A stretch of 36,723 bases of DNA from Runella sp. (GTDB taxonomy: Bacteria; Bacteroidota; Bacteroidia; Cytophagales; Spirosomataceae): contig NZ_JAIXST010000091.1 in the NCBI RefSeq assembly GCF_027484545.1, forward strand, positions 1 through 36,723. The letters are read 5' to 3'. Each line of letters opens with the position of its first letter. Position 1 is the first letter of the stretch. Of this stretch, positions 14,917-23,794 are shown in pieces. The position numbers and the translations under genes were made by a program. The notes under the pieces were generated by a model. That model had not been told where the DNA came from, did no database searches, and saw only the letters and a list, made by a program, of their open reading frames with translations.

Positions 14917-15409
14917 AAATAGAGATGAAGAGGAAATGATTTTTACTGTAAAAGTACAATTAACCTATTTACCTACTACCATTTTACAAAAAAGGGCCAC
15001 TCAATTATGGATAGAACCATTTAGTAACAAAAATCAAAAAGCACCTTGATAAAGTCATTTTTTGTTTGTAACTTCCTTAAAACCAAACGTTTTCGAAACC
15101 ATGAACACAATTCAACGCATTGAAACTTGGGGCGATACGCACCACCTCGCTGCCAAGCGTACATTCGTAATGGGCTGATGCTCCACTGCCAAACTGATGT
15201 TTCCTAATAAGCCCCGCTTCAACAAAAAGTTCCTGACCAAGCCGTAGTATAGCCGCTTGTAAGTAAGAGTTTTGCCTATTTTTTTATCAAAACCAATAAA
15301 CACTTTTAGAACAAATTATCATCTTTCCCTCTGCCATTCATTCTACTTGCTTAAGTTTTTTTAAACAATTAGCTCTAACGTATTGTAGTGTATACAAAAC
15401 AGCAGTGCT
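14917..15409. other. Gene-free region holding a broken DoxX start
   Basis: No intact gene. It holds the promoter region of the oxidoreductase, the truncated DoxX-like start at 15101-15178, then about 125 bases of unrelated sequence. A 63-codon minus-strand frame at 15112-15303 runs across the junction; I do not recognise it and the frame overlaps the fragment, so I do not call it a gene. Confidence 0.5.
15101..15178 (+). pseudogene. Truncated DoxX-family gene, N-terminal fragment
   Basis: ATG 15101 opens MNTIQRIETWGDTHH, which matches the typical opening of Bacteroidota DoxX-family membrane proteins (IERWGDTHHP). After the second His the sequence changes to AAKRTFVMG and a stop, with none of the expected membrane helices. 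The rest of the gene is missing from the following bases, so a deletion or insertion removed it. The assignment rests on a 15-residue match from memory. Confidence 0.55.
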
Positions 15410-15919
15410 ATGTTTAATCTCCCTTTTTATAAAAGTTCTCAAGAATTCATCGGAAACAATCGAAATACGCCTTTACTGTGTTGGGATATAGCCAATCCTG
15501 CTTTAGGGAAAAGAATACAAATTGCGGAGGATGTATGTGAAGTTGAAAAACTACGTCTCCAACACAATTGGCAGTTAGCTATTAATTTGCAAAAATTACT
15601 TACCAACAATTTCACCTTAGTAGTTACTAATGTGAAAAAAGAAATTGTATGGGCTAGTCGGGGCTTTGAAGCGATGACACACTACTCATTGTCTGAATCA
15701 GTGGGCAGAAATCCAAGCTTTTTACAGGGAGAAAAGACCAACTTTAAAACAAAATTAGTAGTAAGAGAGAAACTTGCCAGTTTTGAAATGGTAGAAACAA
15801 AGCTTTTAAATTACCGAAAAGACGGTGAACCGTATTGGTGTCAGGTTAAAATCTACCCGATTCAGAATTCAGAAGGTGCTTTCACTCACTTTATAGCCGT
15901 AGAGAAAGAAACGGACTGA
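15410..15919 (+). CDS. LOV-like PAS domain protein lacking the photoactive cysteine
   Basis: A 169-residue single-domain sensor. Residues about 66-166 follow the LOV subclass of PAS closely: LVVTNVKKEIVWASRGFEAM, then GRNPSFLQGEKTN (99-111), LLNYRKDGEPYWCQVKIYPI (132-151) and FTHFIAVEKE. In LOV photoreceptors the helix reads GRNCRFLQ and the Cys forms the flavin adduct; here Pro102 replaces it, so no adduct is possible. There is no output domain; the first 60 residues may be a cap or partner-binding segment. It could still bind flavin as a redox sensor. A shared hairpin separates it from the hemerythrin gene. Confidence 0.85.
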   Translation: MFNLPFYKSSQEFIGNNRNTPLLCWDIANPALGKRIQIAEDVCEVEKLRLQHNWQLAINLQKLLTNNFTLVVTNVKKEIVWASRGFEAMTHYSLSESVGRNPSFLQGEKTNFKTKLVVREKLASFEMVETKLLNYRKDGEPYWCQVKIYPIQNSEGAFTHFIAVEKETD

Positions 15920-15945
15920 CAGGCAACGTCAGTCCGTTTCTTTCT
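15903..15945. terminator. Bidirectional terminator overlapping the PAS gene stop
   Basis: An 18-base perfect stem (AGAAAGAAACGGACTGAC at 15903-15920 with its complement at 15928-15945) closes a 7-base loop. It includes the stop codon of the PAS gene and lies before the converging hemerythrin gene end; A- and T-rich flanks suit both directions. Confidence 0.8.
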
Positions 15946-15959
15946 TAATCTAAAAGGCA

Positions 15960-16661
15960 TTAGTTCAATCTTTTTTCCAATTCGATGGCCATCGGAACCA
16001 ATACATAATCTTCGATTATCGCATGTTTTCGCAACTCTAATTCAAGGAAAGACACCTGATTGAGGAAAATTTTATAAGGTAACGGCATAGGATCATTTCC
16101 CGAATAGCGCGAAATAAGCTTACTTACTTCTTCCAATTCATCTTCAATCGGTGTATGAGCTTCTATGAATTTTTTGATACTGAAATCAGGATTTAAAGCC
16201 GTTTTTTTAGCTTCGGCAGACTCTTTGGAAGCCTCAATTAAGGTGCGAATATAGGGAAACAGATCCCGCTCTTCTAAGCGAATGTGTTCTATCAGATTGG
16301 TTTTGTAGTCGTTGAAAAAGTAGGCTAAACTCGCCAGAAGTTGGTGACTTTGGCCATATTTAATAAAAATATGAACTAATGACTGTTCAATTTCAGGCAG
16401 TTTTTTGGTGAGATAGTAACGGTGCGTAGCCTGTAAGTAATTGAGAATCTCTTCAATAGAGAATTTTTGCATTTTCTCAAATGGAAAATCCTCATCGTTG
16501 TTGTACAAATCCAAAATCAATTCTATCAGCTCAGGATTCATACCAATGGAATTACCCATTTTTTGGAAAGGTTTCCCATTGCTGTCGGACATAGCCTCAA
16601 AACGCTCAGTAACAATCTGATATACCTTTGAAGTATCAATAAAATCGTTCAATTCAGACAT
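15960..16661 (-). CDS. Hemerythrin HHE-domain protein, RIC/YtfE-like
   Basis: A 233-residue helical protein with the histidines and acids of a di-iron hemerythrin-like centre: His80 (ATHRYYL), His126 and Glu130 (EHIRLEERDLFPY), His169 and Glu173 (AHTPIEDELEE), His213 and Glu217 (KHAIIEDYVLVP). YtfE/RIC proteins repair iron-sulphur clusters after nitrosative or oxidative damage; that role is inferred from the family. The N-terminal part (SKVYQIVTERFEAM, SIGMNPELIELIL) resembles the short leader domain of RIC relatives, but without an obvious cysteine. A TAGATTTG -7 box lies upstream. Confidence 0.85.
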   Translation of the reverse strand: MSELNDFIDTSKVYQIVTERFEAMSDSNGKPFQKMGNSIGMNPELIELILDLYNNDEDFPFEKMQKFSIEEILNYLQATHRYYLTKKLPEIEQSLVHIFIKYGQSHQLLASLAYFFNDYKTNLIEHIRLEERDLFPYIRTLIEASKESAEAKKTALNPDFSIKKFIEAHTPIEDELEEVSKLISRYSGNDPMPLPYKIFLNQVSFLELELRKHAIIEDYVLVPMAIELEKRLN

Positions 16662-16683
16662 CTTTTTAAGATTGGATTAAGGT

Positions 16684-16691
16684 CAAATCTA
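16684..16691 (-). promoter_or_regulatory. -7 box of the hemerythrin gene
   Basis: On the minus strand the sequence is TAGATTTG, an exact match to TAnnTTTG, 22 bases upstream of the ATG at 16661. The nearest TTTG upstream is 27 bases away, too far for the usual spacing. Confidence 0.45.
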
Positions 16692-16792
16692 TCCATTAGC
16701 ACCATTTAAAAATATGACCAAAATCATACAGGCATAGCTGTTGCCTTGAATTTCTTTTTTCTCAATTAACGGATAACGATTAACACAAGCCC

Positions 16793-18478
16793 TTAATACT
16801 TCAATTTAGGCTCAATCCATAAGCCAGTCAAACAAACAAGTAAGAGGGCAAACCATACCCAATCAGGCAATTGAACGGTTAACATTTGCTCAGAAACATT
16901 TGAAGGTAGGCTTTCAACTTGGGCATGAGCTATCAAGGTTTCTTTTATTTGCTTTGCTTTTGACAAAGGGCTTGATTCTTCTTCTACATACACTTCCAAT
17001 GAATCCTGAAAAGGCTGCCAACCTGATTTTCTGAAGATATAATCTGCGGTTGCAGTTAGCGAATTCAGGCCTGATGTATGAAGTTGAGCGGTATCATTAG
17101 CAATTGATAACTCATTGATATTCTGAGAGAATTTATTTAAAACAAGTTTAGATTTCGTATCTTTCCACAAGGGTGCCTCAGCTTCAATATTTCCTTCCAA
17201 AGGCGGATTCAACTGCTGTAAAATGGTAGACCAAATTTTGCCGTATGCCAAACTGTCGCCGCTTAATTTCAATGAAAATGTTTCGTTCAGCAAACTTACC
17301 CCTACTCTGCCACCAACTTTTTGAACAGCCACTGGTAATCCCGTAACCCTGTTTTGGTTAATATTTTCTTCCAACTGAAAGGGTAAAGCAGTCACACCAT
17401 TCCCGACGGGAAGGCTTTCTGCATTCGATATTTTCTTCACGCGCCATTTTGTACCGAGGGTTGCATTGATATTTTTTAAGGATTGCTCGGGGCTGGTAAC
17501 GCTGAAAAAAAGCACGCTTTTCCCATCGGAAACCGCTTTTTTAACCAATGGATGAGCAACATTGGAGGGCTCAGTTATAATAATATCAGGGGTAAATGTT
17601 TTGCTTTTATCGAAACGATTAATGGATACTTTGCTTTGGGTATTTTTTGCAACGGTGGTGAGAATTTCAACGCGATTGCCGTTTTTACCCAGCAATTCTG
17701 CCAACGTTTTACTCTCAAAATCAGGATTTTCCAGAATAAAATAAACAGAAGAGATTTGAGACTTCCGGGAATAAAATTTTACTTTTTGTACCTCCTGATT
17801 TTCTAATTCCAGAGAAGTTTCAGTTCGACCAACCGCAAATGCGGGGAAACGCAACTGAAACGTTTGAAAACCTTTTGACAGAGAAAAGCTGTCCACTACT
17901 TGGCTACCATACTTGACTCTAAGCACCTTAGGTTCAGTCAGTTGAACCTTTCCTATCACTTCCTGAAACTCCCCCTTCCGTACTATGGCTTTCCAACGAA
18001 TTTCCTGCAATTCATCGGGTTTAAATGAAGGTAGCCAATGGAGTTTTTTCTGACTTAATTGGCTCAATGTCCAAGCAGTAAAATCCTGTCCCAACAAATA
18101 AATACTGCCCAAACGGCTCACAAAACCGGGATCTTCCGAAGCCCGTCGGTTAAAGTCGTTGATGGTAAACGATTCGGTTATTTTCAGACTGTCTTTGGCT
18201 TTTTGAATCGTCTCAGCAGGAATATTCTCGCTGATAAGCAGTACTCGATTCGTATTGCCTGAAAATTTCCACTGTGGCTGAATAATAAACAATAATAAAA
18301 CAACCCACAACAGAATAGTTAGCCCTAAACGAACCCTTAAACGGTACGCTGACAGCGATTTTACCCGTAAAATTGACCTAATTTGTACTGCTAACAAGAT
18401 GGCCAAAGCTGCGTAAATCAGCCAATCAAGCGTTGTAAATGAAGAAAAAACCGTAAAGATGTTGTTATAAATAGCCAT
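16793..18478 (-). CDS. Membrane-anchored protein of the MoxR/BatA cluster (unknown role)
   Basis: A 561-residue protein, last gene of the six-gene cluster. Two N-terminal membrane helices (DWLIYAALAILLAVQI and LGLTILLWVVLLLFIIQP) and a final helix (WVWFALLLVCLTGLWIEP) place a large middle part outside the membrane, as in BatA-like proteins. The middle has glutamine amidotransferase-like topology, with repeated strands ending VLFFSVTSP, but no catalytic triad I can identify. The start abuts the DUF4175 stop with no gap (TAAATG), indicating coupling. It resembles proteins annotated as hypothetical in this operon across Cytophagales. Confidence 0.85.
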   Translation of the reverse strand: MAIYNNIFTVFSSFTTLDWLIYAALAILLAVQIRSILRVKSLSAYRLRVRLGLTILLWVVLLLFIIQPQWKFSGNTNRVLLISENIPAETIQKAKDSLKITESFTINDFNRRASEDPGFVSRLGSIYLLGQDFTAWTLSQLSQKKLHWLPSFKPDELQEIRWKAIVRKGEFQEVIGKVQLTEPKVLRVKYGSQVVDSFSLSKGFQTFQLRFPAFAVGRTETSLELENQEVQKVKFYSRKSQISSVYFILENPDFESKTLAELLGKNGNRVEILTTVAKNTQSKVSINRFDKSKTFTPDIIITEPSNVAHPLVKKAVSDGKSVLFFSVTSPEQSLKNINATLGTKWRVKKISNAESLPVGNGVTALPFQLEENINQNRVTGLPVAVQKVGGRVGVSLLNETFSLKLSGDSLAYGKIWSTILQQLNPPLEGNIEAEAPLWKDTKSKLVLNKFSQNINELSIANDTAQLHTSGLNSLTATADYIFRKSGWQPFQDSLEVYVEEESSPLSKAKQIKETLIAHAQVESLPSNVSEQMLTVQLPDWVWFALLLVCLTGLWIEPKLKY

Positions 18479-20698
18479 TTATTGCAAGTTTTTCCAAAAC
18501 GCTTTTTCCAGTTTCTTCTCATTCGCATAAGAAGTATTGGAAGCATCTTTTTTATTGGGCAACGAACTGCCAATCAATTGATACAGCTTTGTTTTCAAGG
18601 TCATTTTTTCGGAATCTGAAAGGCTTTTATCACCGGCAATCTTTTGTAAAGAACTCAGAATCGACCAATTAAACACCTTACTGTTCATCACTTTATTGGT
18701 CAGATAACTACCCAATTCCAATACCTTTAGTTTTTGAATGCCTTTCAATTTTTGACCTTCCGCGTGATTCTCAACGATACCCAACACTTCCGCAACCAAC
18801 CGTTCGGCCTGTTGTTGTGAATATACTTTTTCGCTAAAATAAGCCTCATTATAATTTTTCAGCTCACCCGTCAGCCGCTTTTCTTTTTCCTTAATCGGCG
18901 GCGGGTCGAAGCTTGTTTTTTTGACAAAGGTACGTGCTCTTTGCTGCGCTGATTTGAGGTATTCCAAGGCTTTTTTCTCAAAAGGAATGGCTTTTTCGGG
19001 TTCATACATCCGCAAATGCAACTCCGATTGCCACATTTGCTCCAATGCCATTTTTAACAACGCCCGAGTCGATTGCTCATAAAATGTATTGGCTTCGCCA
19101 TCGTCGTGAGAGTGAACATATTCTTCCAAAATTGACGCTACCGGGTCTTTATCATCCGATTCTTTTTTACCTCCTCCGTGGTTGTGCCCCTCATGTCCAC
19201 CCGATTCCACGCTTTCTTCTCCTTGGTCGTGGGCATGAACAAAGCCGTGCAGTAAGGCAAACCCCACCACGGCATCGCCTTGATTGTCTTTGGGTAAGGC
19301 ATTTCCACCACCGATGGATGTCTCAAATTCTTCTCCTAAATATTGTCCGTAACGAAGCCGAAGCGCTTTTTGGTCAAACCCAATCTCGTTGGAGGTGCTG
19401 TTGAATTCTTTGGCCGAAATCTTGTTTCTTTTAGCTATAAGCTTTTCGGAATCAATGATGATTTGCCGTTGGCTTCTAAAATATTCGGGCAAAATATTCA
19501 TGGCCATCGTCGCCAATTCTGCTTCCTCTACTTTGGAAGTATCTTTGTAAACGACAAAATAAGTATCTGATTTAGTGAAGTTTGGCTCAGGACGTTTGTT
19601 GTCAATCGCTGCCCAGTAATAATACAATTCATCTCCAGGGGCAAAATTAAGGGCTTTCAAATCAATGGTTTGAGCCACCTTTGTCTCTTTAAAATTGGCT
19701 TGAGCAATGGGCAATTTGATTTCTCTGAACTTCACATTTTCGCCCGAACCTCTCGCTACCGTAGCCACAATGAACGCCTGATTCACCAAAAAATCATCCG
19801 ATATCTTGGCTGAAATGGGCAACTTTTTAGGGTCTTTGAGAAAATGGTATTGGTATAATTCCTTGGAAGCGGGTTCGATTTTGGGAGCTAAATCAGGAAC
19901 AGCTTCCAGTCGATAATAGTCTGACTGATAGATCAATGAGTCTCTCCAATAGGCTTTAAAGCCATACAAACCCGAATTGTACAATTGGTCGGAGTATTCA
20001 AAGTGCTCTCCCACTTTTTTAAACGGTAGTTCTTCGCCTCGATTGTTGGTCAATTTTACTGCTAATTCGGACGAATGACTAAATTCCAATTGCCATTTTA
20101 GGCGCGAACCATTGATTGAGGAAACATTCAAATCTGACACGACCCGAACGGGCAATTTGGTGTAGGAAGGCGGTGTAATGGTTAATTGAGCAGAGGCAAA
20201 TGAAGGAGTCGTTTCTTGATTTTGTACCATTTGTACTTTGCCCTCTTGCTGATTAGGATTCACTTGTTTCTCATTTTTCAGCAAAGGCAATCCATAACGC
20301 AGTGCCAGACAGACCAAAAACACCAATCCATACATCCATAATTTGGTCGGTAGCACCCAGGGCACTTTTTGTAATTGTATTTTCTGCAGTAAACGTTCTA
20401 ACTGCAGTTGCTCGGCAATGTTCGGCTTTTCAACTTCCAGCAATTGAAGACTATATTCGGTATCGTGAATAGTTTGATGAATCAGTTGGATAGCTTCGGG
20501 GCGCTTGTTTTGAAAAAGACCCGTCAAATAAGCCCCGACAGCAAAGCCAACTACGGCCATGAGGGTAGATACCATCCAAGAAGATGCAAATGTCGAAACC
20601 AATAGCAATGCCGAAATCCCCGCCAAACCACACCTCACAAAAGCGCCGGCATACAGTTGGTAACTTACCCCATTGATAATTTTCTGTAGTTGATTCAT
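18479..20698 (-). CDS. DUF4175-like membrane protein with a histidine-rich insert
   Basis: A 739-residue protein with two N-terminal membrane segments (about 17-57 and 119-135), a large extracytoplasmic beta-rich region with Ig-like strands, and a helical C-terminal half. ATG 20698 is chosen over one eight codons upstream because it gives a 4-base ATGA overlap with the preceding gene. About residues 486-540 contain FVHAHDQGEE, GGHEGHNHGGG and YVHSHDDGEA, a cluster of nine or so histidines that could bind metal. I place it with DUF4175-type proteins of MoxR operons; function is unknown. Confidence 0.85.
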   Translation of the reverse strand: MNQLQKIINGVSYQLYAGAFVRCGLAGISALLLVSTFASSWMVSTLMAVVGFAVGAYLTGLFQNKRPEAIQLIHQTIHDTEYSLQLLEVEKPNIAEQLQLERLLQKIQLQKVPWVLPTKLWMYGLVFLVCLALRYGLPLLKNEKQVNPNQQEGKVQMVQNQETTPSFASAQLTITPPSYTKLPVRVVSDLNVSSINGSRLKWQLEFSHSSELAVKLTNNRGEELPFKKVGEHFEYSDQLYNSGLYGFKAYWRDSLIYQSDYYRLEAVPDLAPKIEPASKELYQYHFLKDPKKLPISAKISDDFLVNQAFIVATVARGSGENVKFREIKLPIAQANFKETKVAQTIDLKALNFAPGDELYYYWAAIDNKRPEPNFTKSDTYFVVYKDTSKVEEAELATMAMNILPEYFRSQRQIIIDSEKLIAKRNKISAKEFNSTSNEIGFDQKALRLRYGQYLGEEFETSIGGGNALPKDNQGDAVVGFALLHGFVHAHDQGEESVESGGHEGHNHGGGKKESDDKDPVASILEEYVHSHDDGEANTFYEQSTRALLKMALEQMWQSELHLRMYEPEKAIPFEKKALEYLKSAQQRARTFVKKTSFDPPPIKEKEKRLTGELKNYNEAYFSEKVYSQQQAERLVAEVLGIVENHAEGQKLKGIQKLKVLELGSYLTNKVMNSKVFNWSILSSLQKIAGDKSLSDSEKMTLKTKLYQLIGSSLPNKKDASNTSYANEKKLEKAFWKNLQ

Positions 20699-21882
20699 GC
20701 GTTTTTTTGAATGGCTAACCAACGTTCAAGTCCAAGTGTAATCACAAAAAGCAATACTAATAACTTTGAAAACCAAGCTTCGTTCTCCGTATTTGTTTGT
20801 TTTTGAGCGCTTTCCGTTTTAAAAAGCGACTGCAACTGTTGCTGACTTAATGGTGTTTGCTTTGGATTTAATTCAAATTGTTGTACTACTAGTTCTCCTA
20901 AATACTCAGGTAATTGACCATTGGATACTTTTCCTTTTATGAGCGAAAAAGGAATTGTCTTTATTTTCTCAGAAAAGGCTTTAGCATCAAATGGTGTTTC
21001 TTCGTTCGTGAAAATCCAATTGTATTTTTTTCCGGAAGCCAATTTATCGTCAATGGAAAATTCGAGTTGGTAAATCTCATTTAGTGCCTTTAATGCCGCT
21101 GTAATGGTTTGTTTTTCAGCCTTATCTGCATTTTCCAACAATACATTTATTGCACCTCTATGTTCGGGTTGTGCTTCAAACTTTTCATTAGGCGGCGACG
21201 TAGGCGCTACCGTTAATTGATTGGCCGCGTTGACAAATAGCTTTCTTTTATCCGATAATTCGAGGTAAGGTCTAACCGTTTTTTGAGTTGAATCAATGAC
21301 GGAATGTAAGCTAAACTTACTCGGCACAAAAATAGTGGAAACTTGGCTTAACGACTGATTATTAACCAAATAAAGCTCATACTGCGCTTTCCCAAATGGG
21401 TGGTTAAGTTCATACACTTTATTGATACAGGTTTGTAGCCCCCTCCCCGCTTCGGCGGACCGCCCCAATGGGGGAACAAAAGGTAATTTTGTTAGGTCTT
21501 CGACAGGAGTAATTTTATCATCAATCCAATAGGCTTTTTCGCCTTTGTTCAGAGCTTCTTCCAGTTCAAATCTATAATTACTGACTACTAACGAATTCGC
21601 CTGTACCAAGTGTATTTTTTGGTAAGCATCACTTCCCATTATCCCATTAATTATCGGTTTCGACAATAAAAAAACGAGCAAAAACAGTAATAGGCACCTG
21701 ATTATCAACAATATAATATTATCTAATCGAATGCCTTTAGATTGTTGTAAGTCTTTTTCGGTAAGCCATTGTGTTGCTGCCCAATTCAATAATTGCCCCT
21801 TTTTTTGATGCCAAAAATGAAGTGCAATGGGAATTCCCACTGCCAAAGCGCCCCACAACATCAAAGGGTTTAAAAATTGCAT
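20695..21882 (-). CDS. BatA-type aerotolerance-like protein
   Basis: A 395-residue membrane protein opening with MQFLNPLMLWGALAVGIPIALHF, the BatA N-terminal domain signature (residues 1-23, including NPLMLWGA and IPIALHFW), then LLNWAATQWL and a second helix (LLIIRCLLLFLLVFLL). A final helix lies at LLVLLFVITLGLERWLA. The von Willebrand part of full BatA proteins is not evident. Residues PPLGRSAEAGRGL (about 137-149) are encoded by a GC-rich palindrome that looks like an in-frame insertion. It is preceded by the DUF58 gene with a 53-base gap and overlaps the DUF4175 gene by 4 bases. Confidence 0.85.
   Translation of the reverse strand: MQFLNPLMLWGALAVGIPIALHFWHQKKGQLLNWAATQWLTEKDLQQSKGIRLDNIILLIIRCLLLFLLVFLLSKPIINGIMGSDAYQKIHLVQANSLVVSNYRFELEEALNKGEKAYWIDDKITPVEDLTKLPFVPPLGRSAEAGRGLQTCINKVYELNHPFGKAQYELYLVNNQSLSQVSTIFVPSKFSLHSVIDSTQKTVRPYLELSDKRKLFVNAANQLTVAPTSPPNEKFEAQPEHRGAINVLLENADKAEKQTITAALKALNEIYQLEFSIDDKLASGKKYNWIFTNEETPFDAKAFSEKIKTIPFSLIKGKVSNGQLPEYLGELVVQQFELNPKQTPLSQQQLQSLFKTESAQKQTNTENEAWFSKLLVLLFVITLGLERWLAIQKNA
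21436..21480. repeat. GC-rich palindromic element inside the BatA-like gene
   Basis: CCCCC at 21439-21443 faces GGGGG at 21470-21474, with an inner CCGC-TTCG-GCGG hairpin (21447-21458). It is far more GC-rich than its surroundings and adds about 14 codons to a non-conserved loop while keeping the frame open. Confidence 0.65.
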
Positions 21883-21935
21883 TTATCTTATTCTTTTATG
21901 TTTCCTAAAGGACAGGACAATTCAAAATTTAATCT

Positions 21936-22811
21936 TTAAATTTTCCTCATTCTCAATGCTTCTGAAATCACCTGTGCAATAGGTTCATGTAAGGTAGTTC
22001 GAATCAAATGCACATGGGGTATCCGAAGAGCTTCGTCCAAATTTGCCAAATAGGATTGCGCTTTTTGCCTTACTTCTTCCCGAATTGCCAAAGCTTCCAA
22101 TTCAATTTCTCTTCCCGTTTCTAAATCCTTAAATCGGTAAAAACCATTCAGATTAAAGCTCAACTCCTCTTCCCCAAGCACCTGAAAAATAAGCACTTCG
22201 CGACGCGGATTGGCTACACTCTGAATGAGTTTGAGCCATTCATCGCCCACTTGCAGAAAATCCGAAGCCAAGACGAATAGTTCTTTTTGCTTTTGTTGAA
22301 ATTGCGGTTCGCCGCCCGCGGGAAATTTAGGATTTTCATTTTGCCAAACTCCCTTGGCTTCCGCTTTCTCCAATTCATACAAAATACGCTGAAACGACTG
22401 CTTTCCTGCGGGGACAAGTATCTCTAAATCACCATTTTGTAAACAATACAAACTCATTTGGTCGCTTTGGCGATAACCCAAATAAGCCAATGATGCCAAT
22501 AAAATCTTGCAATAATTCAGCCGACTGACGCCTTTTTCTTCGTAATTCATCGACCCCGACAAATCTAGCACAAAACGAATATGAAAATTACTTTCCGTTG
22601 CTGATTCACGAACCAAATGCTTTTGCGTACGGGCATACAGTTTCCAGTCAATTCGTTTGGGGTCATCGCCAGGTTCGTAATGTCTATATTGCTCAAATTC
22701 AATCCCAATCCCTGACCGTTTACTGCCATGAATCCCCAACATGAGCTCTTCACTGACCAATTTGCCGGCGATTTGAAGATTATTCAGCTTGATAAGTTCC
22801 GTGGTAAGCAT
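21936..22811 (-). CDS. DUF58 domain protein (von Willebrand A-like)
   Basis: A 291-residue cytoplasmic protein with the DUF58 hallmark GIEFEQYRHYEPGDDPKRID (36-55) followed by WKLYARTQKHL. A MIDAS-like DLSGSM motif (83-88) starts the vWA-like fold, and the protein is complete. DUF58 proteins act with MoxR AAA ATPases, probably as metal-dependent adaptors or clients. It starts two bases after the MoxR stop, so translational coupling is likely. Its exact target is not known. Confidence 0.95.
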   Translation of the reverse strand: MLTTELIKLNNLQIAGKLVSEELMLGIHGSKRSGIGIEFEQYRHYEPGDDPKRIDWKLYARTQKHLVRESATESNFHIRFVLDLSGSMNYEEKGVSRLNYCKILLASLAYLGYRQSDQMSLYCLQNGDLEILVPAGKQSFQRILYELEKAEAKGVWQNENPKFPAGGEPQFQQKQKELFVLASDFLQVGDEWLKLIQSVANPRREVLIFQVLGEEELSFNLNGFYRFKDLETGREIELEALAIREEVRQKAQSYLANLDEALRIPHVHLIRTTLHEPIAQVISEALRMRKI

Positions 22812-22813
22812 AA

Positions 22814-23791
22814 TTAGCCTTTCAACAATTCTGCAACCACATCATCGGTCGTGATATTCTCTGCTTCCGCCCTGAAATTGAGGGAAATACGGTGGCGCAA
22901 TACCGGATAAGCCAACGTTTGAATATCTTCAGGAATAACCGAAAACCGTTGGTTTAATACTGCCCTTGCTTTGGAACACAGAATCAACGCCTGCCCGGCC
23001 CGAGGGCCCGCCCCCCATCCGCACCATTTTTTCACATAGGCCGAAGAGGTAGTATCAGGCCGTGTAGACCTTACCAACTGATTTACCTTCACAATTAACT
23101 CCTCACTGATGTGGACTTGACGAGTCAATTTTTGCAAATCAATGATTTCTTTATCGGTAAGAATCGTTTGCAATTTTTGTGAGATAATCCCAGTCGTATT
23201 CTTCAAAACGTCTAATTCCTCCTGTTCTGAAGGATAGCCGAGTTTGATGTACAACAAAAAACGGTCCAGCTGTGCCTCAGGCAAGGGATACGTGCCGGCC
23301 TGTTCGATGGGATTTTGAGTGGCGATAATCAGGAAAGGGCGCGGCAAATCGTAGTTGATACCCGCGTAAGTCACCTTGTATTCCTGCATGGCTTCCAACA
23401 ATGCCGCCTGCGTTTTGGGCGGGGTACGGTTGATTTCGTCCGCTAAAACAATGTTGGCAAAAATCGGTCCTTGGTTGAATTTAAAAAACTTTTTGCCCGT
23501 TTCGTGGTCTTCTTCCAAAATTTCGGTACCAATGATGTCGCTCGGCATCAAATCGGGCGTAAACTGTACCCGCTTGAATTTCATTTCGAGCGCTTCAGCC
23601 ATGGTTTTCACCATGAGGGTTTTGGCCAAACCGGGAACTCCTTCTAATAAACAATGTCCGCCTGCCAGTAACGAAATCAGTATTTCGTTGATAACGTCCT
23701 GCTGTCCAACGATAACTTTGCCAATTTCTTTTTTAAGGTGCGGTAACTTAGCTACCAGTGATTTAAAGTGGGTTAGGTCTTGTGTTTCCAA
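22814..23791 (-). CDS. moxR: MoxR-family AAA+ ATPase
   Basis: A 325-residue AAA+ ATPase thought to act as a chaperone for assembling or inserting cofactors in membrane or periplasmic complexes. Walker A is LEGVPGLAKT (about 52-61); Walker B with sensor segment is NIVLADEINRTPPKTQAALL (113-132), and the sensor/arginine region IIATQNPIEQAGTYPLPEAQ follows. The start is a TTG, three bases after the DUF4159 stop: a stop codon lies in frame directly upstream and the first ATG is past Walker A, so no other start fits. The neighbouring DUF58 gene is the standard partner. Confidence 0.95.
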   Translation of the reverse strand: METQDLTHFKSLVAKLPHLKKEIGKVIVGQQDVINEILISLLAGGHCLLEGVPGLAKTLMVKTMAEALEMKFKRVQFTPDLMPSDIIGTEILEEDHETGKKFFKFNQGPIFANIVLADEINRTPPKTQAALLEAMQEYKVTYAGINYDLPRPFLIIATQNPIEQAGTYPLPEAQLDRFLLYIKLGYPSEQEELDVLKNTTGIISQKLQTILTDKEIIDLQKLTRQVHISEELIVKVNQLVRSTRPDTTSSAYVKKWCGWGAGPRAGQALILCSKARAVLNQRFSVIPEDIQTLAYPVLRHRISLNFRAEAENITTDDVVAELLKG

Positions 23792-23794
23792 TTC

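Noticed and set aside
15112-15303. 63-codon minus-strand gene
   Set aside because: It crosses the DoxX fragment junction, has no recognisable domain, and no promoter or partner gene.
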